A DNA stretch of 64,000 nucleotides from an uncultured Bacteroidales bacterium (GCA_944322715.1 CALUPT010000003.1:1-64000); one strand, 5' to 3'; counted from the stretch's first letter, positions 17,016 to 26,310 are shown. Notes: generated from the sequence alone by a model not told the origin. Numbers and translations are program-made.

Positions 17016-18224
17016 TTATTGTTTTTCTACCGGGTCAAAATATGTGTCCGGACGTTCCGGATCGAAGGTCTCGTTGGCGTACATCACCGTCACGAGATCC
17101 TGTGTGTCGGAAAGATTGATGATGTTGTGAGTGTAGCCAGGCAACATGATGACACTTTGGATTTTATCCCCGCTCACCTCGTATTCGATGATCTCGTCCG
17201 TTCCCTCCTTCCTCATCTGTATAAGGCCGTGTCCGCTTACGACGATGAACTGTTCCCATTTCGTATGATGCCAATGCTGGCCTTTGGTTACTCCGGGCCT
17301 GCTGATGTTGACGCTGACCTGTCCGCAGTTGGGGGTGTGAACCAGTTCGGTGAATGTACCACGGTCATCCCCGTTTGTCTTGAGGTCGAAAACAGCCTTC
17401 TCTTTCGTGAGGTAGCTCAGATAGGTGCTGAGAAGTCTCTTTGCAAAGCTGTCCGCCGGCATCTGGGGCATCATCAGGGTCTCGGGTATCCTCCGGAACT
17501 GCTCCAACAGCTCCACTATCTCCCCGAGTGTGGCTTTGTGTGTCACCGGACAGTAGCAGTAACGTCCGCTTGGTGTGGGGAGCACTTCCAGTCCGTCGAA
17601 CTCGCACCGGTGTTCCTGTCCCTTGAGGGCAAGTACCATCTCATCAACAAGGTCATCGATATACAGCACTTCGAGTTCAACCGACGGGTCATTGACCGTA
17701 ATCGGAAGGTCATTTGCAATATTGTTGCAGAAAGTCGCTATGGCGCTGTTATAGTTCGGCCTGCACCATTTGCCGTACAGGTTCGGGAAACGGTATACCA
17801 GTACCTTCACCCCGTTCTCCTGTCCATACTGCAGAAACAGGTCTTCCCCGGCCTTTTTGCTACGTCCGTACTCGCTGTTGCCGAAACGTCCTGCAAGGGA
17901 TGCCTGGGCGCTGCTGGAAAGCATCACGGGAGCCTTGCTGCCGTACTTTTTCAGAGTGTCGAGCAGGGTATTGGCAAACCCGAAATTGCCTTTCATGAAT
18001 TCTTCCGGATCCTTGGGTCTGTTGACCCCGGCGAGGTTGAACACGAAGTCGCATTCCCTGCACCATTCTTCCAGCTGTTCCGGTGCCGAATCCAGATCGT
18101 ATTCATACACCTTGTCGATCAGAAGATCGCCATAACAGCGGGCTTTTCCTTCTCGGATATTGTTGAGCTGGGCACACAGGTTCCTGCCTACGAAGCCCTT
18201 AGCCCCTGTAACAAGTATTTTCAT
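17016..18224 (-). CDS. capF: CapF-like bifunctional epimerase/reductase with C-terminal cupin
   Basis: A 402-aa protein. The N-terminal SDR domain begins MKILVTGAKGFVGRNL (NAD(P)H binding) and includes the Y-x3-K region (SEYGRSKKAGE). The C-terminal cupin domain has metal-binding His residues in GQHWHHTKWEQF. This two-domain fusion is characteristic of CapF/FnlB, where the cupin domain does a C-3 epimerisation and the SDR domain a C-4 reduction during UDP-L-FucNAc synthesis. It sits between CapE-like and CapG-like genes, so the cassette is complete. Confidence 0.9.
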   Translation of the reverse strand: MKILVTGAKGFVGRNLCAQLNNIREGKARCYGDLLIDKVYEYDLDSAPEQLEEWCRECDFVFNLAGVNRPKDPEEFMKGNFGFANTLLDTLKKYGSKAPVMLSSSAQASLAGRFGNSEYGRSKKAGEDLFLQYGQENGVKVLVYRFPNLYGKWCRPNYNSAIATFCNNIANDLPITVNDPSVELEVLYIDDLVDEMVLALKGQEHRCEFDGLEVLPTPSGRYCYCPVTHKATLGEIVELLEQFRRIPETLMMPQMPADSFAKRLLSTYLSYLTKEKAVFDLKTNGDDRGTFTELVHTPNCGQVSVNISRPGVTKGQHWHHTKWEQFIVVSGHGLIQMRKEGTDEIIEYEVSGDKIQSVIMLPGYTHNIINLSDTQDLVTVMYANETFDPERPDTYFDPVEKQ

Positions 18225-18244
18225 TGTCCTGATGGTTCCGATGA

Positions 18245-19294
18245 TTATTTTGCAATATTCTCCATTCCCTTCAGCTCGTTCTGAATATACTCGAGAGAGG
18301 CGATTTTTGCCTTGGTCTCCTCTAGGTCAAGACGGCGGGTATTGTCCGAATTGAATTCTTCAATCATCGCCCTCTTCGTATCCCCCTCCGTAAAATATTT
18401 GTCATAGTTCAGGCTGCGGTTGTCGGCCGGCACACGGTAGAAATTGCCCATATCCTCAGCCTTGGCGCATTCTTCTTTGGTAAGAAGCGTCTCATACATC
18501 TTTTCCCCGTGACGGATTCCTATCACCTTGATATCCTCTTTCCTGCCGCCGAAAAGTTCGCATACGGCTTCCGCCTGTGTCCTGATTGTACATGCCGGAG
18601 CCTTCTGGACAAGAATGTCACCGTTCTGGCCATGTTCGAACGCGAAGAGCACAAGATCTACGGCCTCTTCAAGACTCATTATGAAGCGTGTCATCTTCGG
18701 TTCCGTAACGGTGACCGGAAGACCTTGTCTTATCTGCTCTATCCAGAGAGGTATCACACTCCCCCGGGAGCACATCACGTTGCCGTAACGCGTACAGCAT
18801 ATCTTGGTATTGCGGGAATTGCGGCTCTTGGCTACAGCAACCTTCTCTTCAATGGCCTTGGTGATTCCCATCGCGTTGATAGGATAGGCGGCCTTGTCGG
18901 TGGAGAGGCAGATCACGCATCCGACATTGTTCTCGATGGCAGCCGTAAGCACATTGTCAGTTCCGATGACATTGGTCTTGACGGCTTCCATAGGGAAAAA
19001 CTCACAGCTCGGAACCTGCTTCAGTGCCGCCGCATGGAAAATATAGTCCGTCCCTGGCATTGCATTACGGCAGCTCTCCAGGCTCCTCACGTCGCCAATG
19101 TAAAATTTTATCTTGTGCGCCACATCGGGATATTTCGCCTGATATTCGTGGCGCATGTCATCCTGTTTCTTCTCGTCCCGGGAGAAAATCCTTATCTCCG
19201 CTATGTCTGTCCTGAGGAAACGGGTCAGCACGGCATTCCCGAAACTTCCGGTACCACCGGTTATCATCAAGATTTTTCCTGCAAAAATGCTCAT
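18245..19294 (-). CDS. capE: CapE/FnlA-like UDP-GlcNAc 4,6-dehydratase (5-inverting)
   Basis: A 349-aa extended SDR enzyme with MITGGTGSFGNAVL (NAD binding), AALKQVPSCEF and LSTDKAAYPINAMGITKA, where Met replaces the usual Tyr of the Y-x3-K motif as in FlaA1/CapE enzymes. It dehydrates UDP-GlcNAc at C-4/C-6 with inversion at C-5, the first step towards UDP-L-FucNAc; the CapF-like and CapG-like enzymes complete the path. It resembles PseB too, but the linked CapF/CapG genes favour the FucNAc route. Confidence 0.88.
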   Translation of the reverse strand: MSIFAGKILMITGGTGSFGNAVLTRFLRTDIAEIRIFSRDEKKQDDMRHEYQAKYPDVAHKIKFYIGDVRSLESCRNAMPGTDYIFHAAALKQVPSCEFFPMEAVKTNVIGTDNVLTAAIENNVGCVICLSTDKAAYPINAMGITKAIEEKVAVAKSRNSRNTKICCTRYGNVMCSRGSVIPLWIEQIRQGLPVTVTEPKMTRFIMSLEEAVDLVLFAFEHGQNGDILVQKAPACTIRTQAEAVCELFGGRKEDIKVIGIRHGEKMYETLLTKEECAKAEDMGNFYRVPADNRSLNYDKYFTEGDTKRAMIEEFNSDNTRRLDLEETKAKIASLEYIQNELKGMENIAK

Positions 19295-19334
19295 ATGTAC
19301 TTGGGTATTTCAGAATATTGGCATCATATATTGT

Positions 19335-21251
19335 TCAGTCCAGCACAGCGTATTTGGAGTGCCGGCTCTTGTATTCAGGCACGATTTCCTTCATGACCTT
19401 GACGATGGCCATATCATCGAATGTCTCCGAAACCTCCAACAGTTTCTCCTCATTGGCGCAGGCGGTATCGTAATCGTATTCCCTGACCTTGGCCACCATT
19501 ATTTTAGGGTTGGGAGTCGGGACTGTAGCCTCCTTGTCGTTAAGCACTTCCTCGTAGAGTTTCTCACCGTCGCGAAGTCCGGTAAACCTGATCTCTATAT
19601 TCTTCGCTCCGGACAGGGCAATCATCCTTTTCGCCAGGTCTACTATCCTGACAGGCTGGCCCATATCGAACACGAATATCTCTCCTCCCTTCCCAATTGT
19701 CCCGGCTTCGAGCACAAGCTTGCAGGCTTCCGGAATCAGCATGAAATAACGGATGATGTCCGGGTGGGTTACGGTTATGGGACCGCCGTTACGGATCTGT
19801 GCCTTGAAAATAGGGATGACACTGCCGTTCGACCCCAGGACATTCCCGAAGCGCGTGGTGACAAACTGCGTCACTCCCTCTACCTTGCCGTCCTGGATAG
19901 CCTGGTTGAGACTCTGGCAGTAAATTTCGCAGATACGCTTGCTGCAGCCCATAACATTCGTCGGGTTCACGGCCTTGTCCGTGGAAATCATCACGAATTT
20001 CCCGGTGCCGTACTTCACGGCAAGGTCCGCAATGACACGTGTCCCGTAGATATTGTTCTGGACGGCTATCGCCGGATTGTCCTCCATCATCGGGACATGC
20101 TTGTAGGCCGCCGCATGGAAGACATATTCCGGCCTGTGCTCCATGAATATCCTGTCCATATGCTCCTTGTTCGTTATGCTTGTCACTATCGTCTCGTTCA
20201 CGATTTCAGGCCAGTCCCTGGCCATCATCCTTCTGATATCGTGCATCGGAGTCTCCGCCTGGTCCACAAGTATCAGCTCGGACGGACGGAACCTGGCCAC
20301 CTGCCGCACTATCTCCGAACCTATCGACCCGGCGGCACCGGTTATGAGGATACGCTTGCCTGACAGCTGCCTGCCTATGGCCTCCATGTCCACCTCTATC
20401 TTGTCCCTCGGCAGGAGGTCGTCTATCTCCACTTCATGCAGCTGCTGATGGCCGAGCGGACTCTTCCCGTCCCATTCCTCCCCGTTCGTCATCATCATTA
20501 TCCTGATGCCCGCCTCTATGAACTCGTCTATCATTCCGTTGTTGGCCCGGAAACGTTCTGTCTTCAGAGGGGACACGAGCAGGGTCCTCACTCCTTCATC
20601 CTTGAGTTTCTTTGCGATACCCTTGCCGTTGAGATAGACCGGCTTGCCCATCAGATAGGCCCCCTTCATCTCGACTCCGTCCGAGATGAAGGCGTGCAGG
20701 GAATATTTCTTGTCCTTGACTGCTATTATGCTCTTGGCAAGGCTTATCCCGCCTGCCTTCGTCCCGTATATCGCGACCGGCACCGCACTGTCAAGATGGA
20801 ATGAATCGAAAAGACGCTTTACGACCACCCTCTCAAGCCACAGCAGCAGGGTGCTGCAGAAGAACAGGGCAATGACAGTGGAAATGTTCGGGCACAGGAC
20901 AACATCCTGCACCGGCCAGGCCCAATCTATGAGCACTCCTGTGACATAAAACGAGGCCGAACCGATGAGAGATGCGATTGCCACTCTCTGCAGGTCAACG
21001 AATGAGGAATAACGGATTATTCCGGAATATGTGTGGAGGGCATGGAATGCAATGATGAACGGAACCAGCCCTATAAGGAGAGACAGTACAATGTCCCAAA
21101 ATCTCTCCATAAACACAATGCCGCCGCACTCCATATAATATCCTAAGAAACCGGAGAACAGGACCACGGCGCAGTCGATAAACAGTATGCACCAGTAGGG
21201 TATCGCTTTCCTGGAAAAATACCAGTCGGATACTTTCTGCAAGATATTCAT
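19335..21251 (-). CDS. Membrane nucleotide-sugar 4,6-dehydratase, PglF/WbpM/CapD family
   Basis: A 638-aa long-form member. Four hydrophobic segments fill the first ~130 residues. A CoA-binding-like domain follows (VAIYGTKAGGISLAKS). The SDR domain from about residue 290 has ILITGAAGSIGSEI, AAYKHVPMMEDN and STDKAVNPTNVMGCSKR, with Met in place of the catalytic Tyr as usual in this family. Characterised relatives convert UDP-GlcNAc to the 4-keto-6-deoxy sugar at the inner membrane, feeding diNAcBac, QuiNAc or FucNAc synthesis. In this operon its product probably becomes the first sugar used by the PglC-like transferase. Confidence 0.9.
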   Translation of the reverse strand: MNILQKVSDWYFSRKAIPYWCILFIDCAVVLFSGFLGYYMECGGIVFMERFWDIVLSLLIGLVPFIIAFHALHTYSGIIRYSSFVDLQRVAIASLIGSASFYVTGVLIDWAWPVQDVVLCPNISTVIALFFCSTLLLWLERVVVKRLFDSFHLDSAVPVAIYGTKAGGISLAKSIIAVKDKKYSLHAFISDGVEMKGAYLMGKPVYLNGKGIAKKLKDEGVRTLLVSPLKTERFRANNGMIDEFIEAGIRIMMMTNGEEWDGKSPLGHQQLHEVEIDDLLPRDKIEVDMEAIGRQLSGKRILITGAAGSIGSEIVRQVARFRPSELILVDQAETPMHDIRRMMARDWPEIVNETIVTSITNKEHMDRIFMEHRPEYVFHAAAYKHVPMMEDNPAIAVQNNIYGTRVIADLAVKYGTGKFVMISTDKAVNPTNVMGCSKRICEIYCQSLNQAIQDGKVEGVTQFVTTRFGNVLGSNGSVIPIFKAQIRNGGPITVTHPDIIRYFMLIPEACKLVLEAGTIGKGGEIFVFDMGQPVRIVDLAKRMIALSGAKNIEIRFTGLRDGEKLYEEVLNDKEATVPTPNPKIMVAKVREYDYDTACANEEKLLEVSETFDDMAIVKVMKEIVPEYKSRHSKYAVLD

Positions 21252-21304
21252 TTGTTAAGTTTTCCGTTAAAAATTGAACAGAATGTGTCAGCTGTCACTG
21301 GATG

Positions 21305-23728
21305 CTACTCATCCTTCTCATCATTGCCGTAGCCGTAAGAGCCGTAACCATAGCCGTATCCGTAACCATAACCATAGCCATACCGGCCATAGCCGCCCGA
21401 CCTGACGCTGACACCATTGAGCACGATAGCCATCCTCCTGTATTTCCTGGCCCTGTACAGTTCCTCCACTACCGGAAGCGCCCTTCTGTCCATAATGCCG
21501 GCTCTCATCACGAACACCGACACATCGGCCATCTGGGCTATTATGGAAGTATCAGCCACTATGTCCACCGGAGGGCAGTCGATGAAGATATAACGGTACT
21601 CTTTCCTGAGGGCGTCGAGGAGTTTTGCGAACCTGTCGGACAGCAGAAGCTCCGCAGGGTTGGGAGGGATAGCGCCGACTGACATAAGGTCCAGATTCTC
21701 ATCCAGGTTCTGTATGAGACTGTCAGGATCGCCTTGCCTGCCTGTCAGCCAGGACACGACCCCATCGCTGTTCTTCTCTAGGGATTTGCTGAGCGTAGCC
21801 TTGCGCAGGTCAAGATCCATCATCAGCACTTTCTGCCCCTTGAGAGCCATACTGGCTGCCATATTCATCGTGATGAATGTCTTGCCCGCATTAGGATTGA
21901 AAGAAGTGACCATAATGACCTGGCTGCCGGACTCTTTCCCTATCATCATGTCAAGATTTGTCCGGAGCACGCGGAAAGCTTCGTTGATTACATTCCGGCT
22001 TCCTTTCCTGACGACAATCCGGCAGTTCCGGTTATCGAACTTGTGCCGTCCGATGTTGGCTATGTTCCGTTTCAGAGACGACTTCATCTGCGGTATCTCG
22101 GACAGGAAAGGTATGCTGAGGACTGAAAGGTCTTTCTTACCCTTGACCGTACTGTCCATCATCCTGCAGAGGAAAATTATCCCGAACGGTATGCCGGCCC
22201 CGAGGACAATGGCAATAAGCAGTATAGTCATCCTGTTCGGGGATATCGGACCACCTGAACCTGTCGGCGAGACAATCAGCCTTGTATTGGCCACATTCAC
22301 CAGACTTGCAATCTCGTTCTCCTCCCTCTTCTGAAGCAGATAGATATACAACGACTCCGTGACCTTCTGCTGCCTTTCTATACCCAGAAGCTCCATCTGC
22401 TGTCCGGAGCTGGAAGTGATACGTGCCATAATCTGATCCTCCTGGCTCTTGATCTTGTCTGCCTGGAGACGGAGTGTTGCCAGCAGGTTGTCTATGGAAC
22501 GTATTATGGCGCTCTTGATGGACAGCATGGCTGCATTCATGTCAGCTATGAGGGGATTGTTCTCGCTGCTCGTCGCAATGAGTTTGTCCCGCTGGAGCAC
22601 TATCTGGTTGTATTCCGATATCTGGTTCTCTATGTCGGCGCTCGTAAGCCCCGAATTGGCCGGGATGAGTGCAGTGGCATTGGCCGGCTCCGTAAGGTAG
22701 TCCCTGATATATTGCGCTATCGACAGCTGGTTGTTGACCTCGAATGACTTCGAGGCATATTCCGTCGACTCCTCCAGATAGGACTGGGACAGGGCCTGCA
22801 TGTCCGTAAGCCTGTTCTGCTCCTTGTATTCCTTCAGGCTCGTCTCTATTCCCCCGAGCTCCTGCTCGATGACAACGAGCCGTTCATTGATGAAATCCGT
22901 CGTGTTTCTGGCGGAACGGTTCTTGTCATGCACCCACTCGTCGTTATACACATCTATCAGGGTGCTCAGGATATTCTCTGCACGCGACGGATATGTGTCC
23001 TCGAGGGAAAGCACCACCACTGAAGTCTGCTTTCCGGACACTGTCGCGCTGAGTCTGGCGGCATAGCTCTTCCCTTTGGCCGTACTGTTGACCCAGCTCA
23101 CAGTAATGTCATCCTTCCAGGAGTCAATGTTATAGGCCGAAGGCAGAAGCACTATGTCCCCTACGGATGTGGATATGGTGTCGCCCAGCGCCCCCTCGGC
23201 ACTGTATTTCCTTATCCTGACTCCTCCTACGGTAAAATTTTTGAGCACGAATGTGCTGTCCCCGGTCCTGCTGACCCTGAACGAGAATGACGAGGAAACA
23301 ATAGGTTCGACAATGGACATTTCGAACGGGGAAGTCCTGTAAAGTTCCCTGTCACGGAGAAACTGGTGTTCCACATAGCCGGTCTGCAGCCCGAGCCGCT
23401 CCACGACCGTGGTCATAAGGTCCGGAGAGGAGAATGCCTCAACCTCATTGTTGACATTCACGCTCGACCCCTGGCCTCCGAACCCTGAAATATTGGCTAT
23501 GTCCCTGAGGGTAGCATCCTGCGCATCCTCATCTATTATGACCTTGGCGGAACGGCTGTACACACCGGGAGTCCTGTACAGGTAGAATGCCGCGAAGACT
23601 ATGCATACCGCAAGCGACAAGACATACCACCACCTGTATCCCCATATCATACCCCATATGTCCGAAAAATTGAAATCCTGCTGCTCATCCTGCCGGAAGC
23701 TGCCGCCGTTGTTGTTTTCTTCTGCCAT
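21305..23728 (-). CDS. Wzc-like tyrosine autokinase and chain-length protein
   Basis: An 807-aa protein: cytoplasmic N terminus, membrane helix near residues 35-55, Wzz-type periplasmic domain with long coiled coils (about 270-480), a second helix near 505-525, then a BY-kinase domain. The kinase domain has Walker A (SFNPNAGKTFITM), Walker A' (LMMDLDLRKA) and Walker B (FIDCPPVD). The C-terminal tail is a Tyr-Gly repeat with about eleven Tyr, the probable autophosphorylation cluster. It controls polymer length and export together with the Wza-like lipoprotein encoded directly upstream. The tail is encoded by short near-repeats that may vary in length. Confidence 0.93.
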   Translation of the reverse strand: MAEENNNGGSFRQDEQQDFNFSDIWGMIWGYRWWYVLSLAVCIVFAAFYLYRTPGVYSRSAKVIIDEDAQDATLRDIANISGFGGQGSSVNVNNEVEAFSSPDLMTTVVERLGLQTGYVEHQFLRDRELYRTSPFEMSIVEPIVSSSFSFRVSRTGDSTFVLKNFTVGGVRIRKYSAEGALGDTISTSVGDIVLLPSAYNIDSWKDDITVSWVNSTAKGKSYAARLSATVSGKQTSVVVLSLEDTYPSRAENILSTLIDVYNDEWVHDKNRSARNTTDFINERLVVIEQELGGIETSLKEYKEQNRLTDMQALSQSYLEESTEYASKSFEVNNQLSIAQYIRDYLTEPANATALIPANSGLTSADIENQISEYNQIVLQRDKLIATSSENNPLIADMNAAMLSIKSAIIRSIDNLLATLRLQADKIKSQEDQIMARITSSSGQQMELLGIERQQKVTESLYIYLLQKREENEIASLVNVANTRLIVSPTGSGGPISPNRMTILLIAIVLGAGIPFGIIFLCRMMDSTVKGKKDLSVLSIPFLSEIPQMKSSLKRNIANIGRHKFDNRNCRIVVRKGSRNVINEAFRVLRTNLDMMIGKESGSQVIMVTSFNPNAGKTFITMNMAASMALKGQKVLMMDLDLRKATLSKSLEKNSDGVVSWLTGRQGDPDSLIQNLDENLDLMSVGAIPPNPAELLLSDRFAKLLDALRKEYRYIFIDCPPVDIVADTSIIAQMADVSVFVMRAGIMDRRALPVVEELYRARKYRRMAIVLNGVSVRSGGYGRYGYGYGYGYGYGYGSYGYGNDEKDE

Positions 23729-23762
23729 AAATCTCTATGTTATAAGTCAATGGATTATTTTC

Positions 23763-24584
23763 TCATCTGGCCAGCAGTGTCGCCAGCAGTGTCGCCACGG
23801 ACACGAGAAGGGACCCGGATGAAATCACTATGGAAGTCATCCTCAACCCCTTGTCATCAAGGGTAGACTGCCTTGCCTTGATCTCGCTCGGCTCGACATA
23901 CACTATGTCATTCTGCTGCAGGTTGTACGCCGGGGACTTGAACACATCCACCGAACACAGGTCCACATTGTAGAACACCCTCTTCCCGTCAAGCTCACGT
24001 ATAACCGTCACATTCTCCCTCTTGCCGTAGATTGTAAGGTCACCTGCAAGACTCAGGGCCTGGAGCACCGTCACCTTGTCTCCTTCTATGGAGTATGTCC
24101 CCGGACGGGCGACCTCTCCGAGAACCGAGACCTTGAAGTTCATGAACTCTACAGTCACCACTGCATCGTTCAGGTATCCCTTGTCCAGAAGAATCCCCTT
24201 TATCGACTCCGAAAGCTCCCACCTGGTCATTCCCCCGACCTCTATCCTGCCTATGACCGGAAAATCGATGTATCCGTCATTGTCCACGACATACCCCAGA
24301 AGACGCTGCTGTCCCCCGCTTGTAACGATTTCGGAACCGGCCTGGTAGCTGACGACAGGAAGGTTGAACATAGACGCAAGCTCCGGGTTGCGGCTGGATA
24401 CGACAATGGAAATCATATCTTTCGGCTGAATGACGATACCGCCGTGCCTGTCGATTTCTTCCGGATGGTCCAAAGCCTTGTCCTGGAAGTATGCGATATC
24501 TTTTACCTGGCCGCATGATACCAGGAACATCACCGATAACACGGCTGCTGACAGCACATGTATCCGTTCTTTTGTCTTGCCCAT
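23763..24584 (-). CDS. Wza-like polysaccharide export lipoprotein
   Basis: A 273-aa outer-membrane polysaccharide export (OPX) protein. A lipoprotein signal peptide ends in FLVSCGQ (acylated Cys near residue 25). It is followed by a Poly_export domain (IQPKDMISIVVSSRNPEL), an SLBB domain (FKVSVLGEVARPGTYS, VLQALSLAGDL) and a hydrophobic C-terminal segment near residues 250-270. It would form the export channel with the Wzc-like partner in the next gene. Family length and arrangement are typical of Bacteroidales capsules. Confidence 0.93.
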   Translation of the reverse strand: MGKTKERIHVLSAAVLSVMFLVSCGQVKDIAYFQDKALDHPEEIDRHGGIVIQPKDMISIVVSSRNPELASMFNLPVVSYQAGSEIVTSGGQQRLLGYVVDNDGYIDFPVIGRIEVGGMTRWELSESIKGILLDKGYLNDAVVTVEFMNFKVSVLGEVARPGTYSIEGDKVTVLQALSLAGDLTIYGKRENVTVIRELDGKRVFYNVDLCSVDVFKSPAYNLQQNDIVYVEPSEIKARQSTLDDKGLRMTSIVISSGSLLVSVATLLATLLAR

Positions 24585-24651
24585 AAAAATGAGTTTATTT
24601 TCAGTTATTTTTCTTAAGCGTAAATCTTCTTGATTCCTGTCTCCCGATATG

Positions 24652-25041
24652 TCATATCAGCCCATCAAGGGCGGCCTTGTGCCAGCGGGAATACTGCTCC
24701 GGAGAGACCGGGCTGCCAGACAGTATCTTGTGGTCCGGCCCGAATGCGCGGACTATATGTGTCCTTGAATATTTGCGGAACAGGCTGTCCTGGACAGAAG
24801 CCATCACGACAGGGAAAGGCCAGGCCTGCAGATGCAGCACGATGATGTCGCAGTCCGGAAACAGTTGTCTGAGACGGCAGGCAGACTGTTCGAACGAAAC
24901 CCAGTATTCCCCTGCATCATAGAGGTAGATGAATCCGTCCGTGCCTGCGGATTCCCTTTTCAGGATGTCTTTATGATGATGTTCAAGCAAGGACATCAGC
25001 CTCTTCCATGTGAGGCCGCCTCCGGATTGATTCATTTCCAT
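24652..25041 (-). CDS. Conserved-looking small protein between antiterminator and export genes
   Basis: A 129-aa soluble protein with no signal peptide or membrane segment. It contains DGFIYLYDAGEYWVSFEQSA and an FPDCDIIVLHLQAWPFPVVMA strand-like core. It occupies the place where upxZ normally follows upxY in Bacteroides capsule operons, but does not look like UpxZ. Similar small ORFs are, from memory, common after upxY genes, so a regulatory role in capsule expression is conceivable. No function can be assigned from motifs. Confidence 0.7.
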   Translation of the reverse strand: MEMNQSGGGLTWKRLMSLLEHHHKDILKRESAGTDGFIYLYDAGEYWVSFEQSACRLRQLFPDCDIIVLHLQAWPFPVVMASVQDSLFRKYSRTHIVRAFGPDHKILSGSPVSPEQYSRWHKAALDGLI

Positions 25042-25141
25042 TGTCTGTACATCCGGTTCCTGTCAGTCAGGATTTACCGGATACTCCGATGCGGTTATGC
25101 CCGTCTTTCAACTGAATAATACTACGAACGCTCCCGTCCTC

Positions 25142-26203
25142 CTACGGTCTGTGGCCGAACCATCTGTCGAAATCATCCAGCCAGCCGATCAGTTGCTGTC
25201 TGCTTTTCTTCAGTCCCGGTTCGGTCCGCCATCTGTCTACTATGGCATGTGCCTGTGTGCACCAGATACTGCTGTCTGTGCAGCCGTAGAGGGTGACAAG
25301 CAGAAGAGCTTTCGACTGCTCCGCCCTGACAAGCGGAAGGATACCGGTGATTGTCCCGACAAGTGCACTGAATCCGGCCTCATCGCCAAGGACAGTATAG
25401 GCAGGGAGCAGAATCGAATAGAGTTTGCAGCGCATTATGTCGCTGTCAGGCTCCAGATGCCTGTACTGACGGAGTATCTCCTTTGCCATCATCCTGTCAT
25501 CATCCGTCACTCCGGATACCGTATGACGGCGTCTCAGGGCCTCGTGCATGCATATCAGGAGACGGATGTTGTTAAGTCTGGAATATAGCCGCGATGCATC
25601 CGTATTCAGAGAGACTATCTCATACTGGTCCTGACGGACATGCATCAGCGGAATGCACATCCAGTTCTCCACACATACCACCACATCCTTCTGCCCGGCA
25701 CCAGGACTTGCCACCACAGTTGCCTCCGCATCCTTGAACTGGCCGTCAACTATCCTGACCTTGTCTCCTTTCAGCAGGTATTCCGGTTTCAGAGGACAGA
25801 CGGGAAGCACATCCGAATATGAACGGGCAACCCATTTGAGATTGTCCATCATTCTGTCTGACAGATATGGATAATACCCCGACTTCCCGTCTCTTACGCG
25901 CGGGAGAAAACTGTATACACCAAGACCGTCACACATCATCCTGTATATCTCGTTTTCGGATGCCTTGACAAAGACATAGTTATAGAGCAGAGGCCTTGCC
26001 GTCTCTATCCATTTGCCTCCTTTCCGGATCACTTCCCTGTATGTCGGAGCAAAAAAATCAAAAAGAGTCTCTCCTGCACGTTTTCTGCGGTCAAGCTCGG
26101 TCTGAAGTCCCTTTGCAGGGCCTCGATGACACCCGGGTAAAGTCAGGATATACCACCTGACAGCCCTGCTGTTGCGAATGGCATCCCTTTGACTCATAGG
26201 CAC
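25142..26203 (-). CDS. UpxY-type transcription antiterminator with UpxZ-like C-terminal domain
   Basis: A 353-aa protein. Residues ~15-130 form a NusG N-terminal (NGN) domain (VRWYILTLP, PLLYNYVFVKAS). Residues ~145-170 form a KOW-like segment (KGDKVRIVDGQFKDAEATVV). This is the UpxY/RfaH-like architecture, which normally ends near residue 180. Here a further ~160-residue helical region follows. Its end (KALLLVTLYGCT ... QAHAIVDRW) resembles UpxZ, the trans inhibitor of UpxY proteins. As first gene of the operon it should let RNA polymerase read through the long transcript. Starts at 26203 and 26197 are both possible. The upstream promoter lies in an invertible segment. Confidence 0.85.
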   Translation of the reverse strand: MPMSQRDAIRNSRAVRWYILTLPGCHRGPAKGLQTELDRRKRAGETLFDFFAPTYREVIRKGGKWIETARPLLYNYVFVKASENEIYRMMCDGLGVYSFLPRVRDGKSGYYPYLSDRMMDNLKWVARSYSDVLPVCPLKPEYLLKGDKVRIVDGQFKDAEATVVASPGAGQKDVVVCVENWMCIPLMHVRQDQYEIVSLNTDASRLYSRLNNIRLLICMHEALRRRHTVSGVTDDDRMMAKEILRQYRHLEPDSDIMRCKLYSILLPAYTVLGDEAGFSALVGTITGILPLVRAEQSKALLLVTLYGCTDSSIWCTQAHAIVDRWRTEPGLKKSRQQLIGWLDDFDRWFGHRP

Positions 26204-26310
26204 TTCGCGACCATATCGGCAGAAACATATATTCTGCTGACACTCAATAAGTTATAAAACGACCCACATTGGTTCTCTGAAAATTTTGCAATTTCCATAT
26301 ACGACATACC

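Noticed and set aside
17019..18284. Long + strand reading (421 codons) opposite the CapF-like gene
   Set aside because: Antisense shadow of a well-supported SDR-cupin enzyme.
19155..20363. Long + strand reading (402 codons) opposite the PglF/CapD-like and CapE-like genes
   Set aside because: It spans the ends of two convincing minus-strand genes and lacks any motif or promoter.
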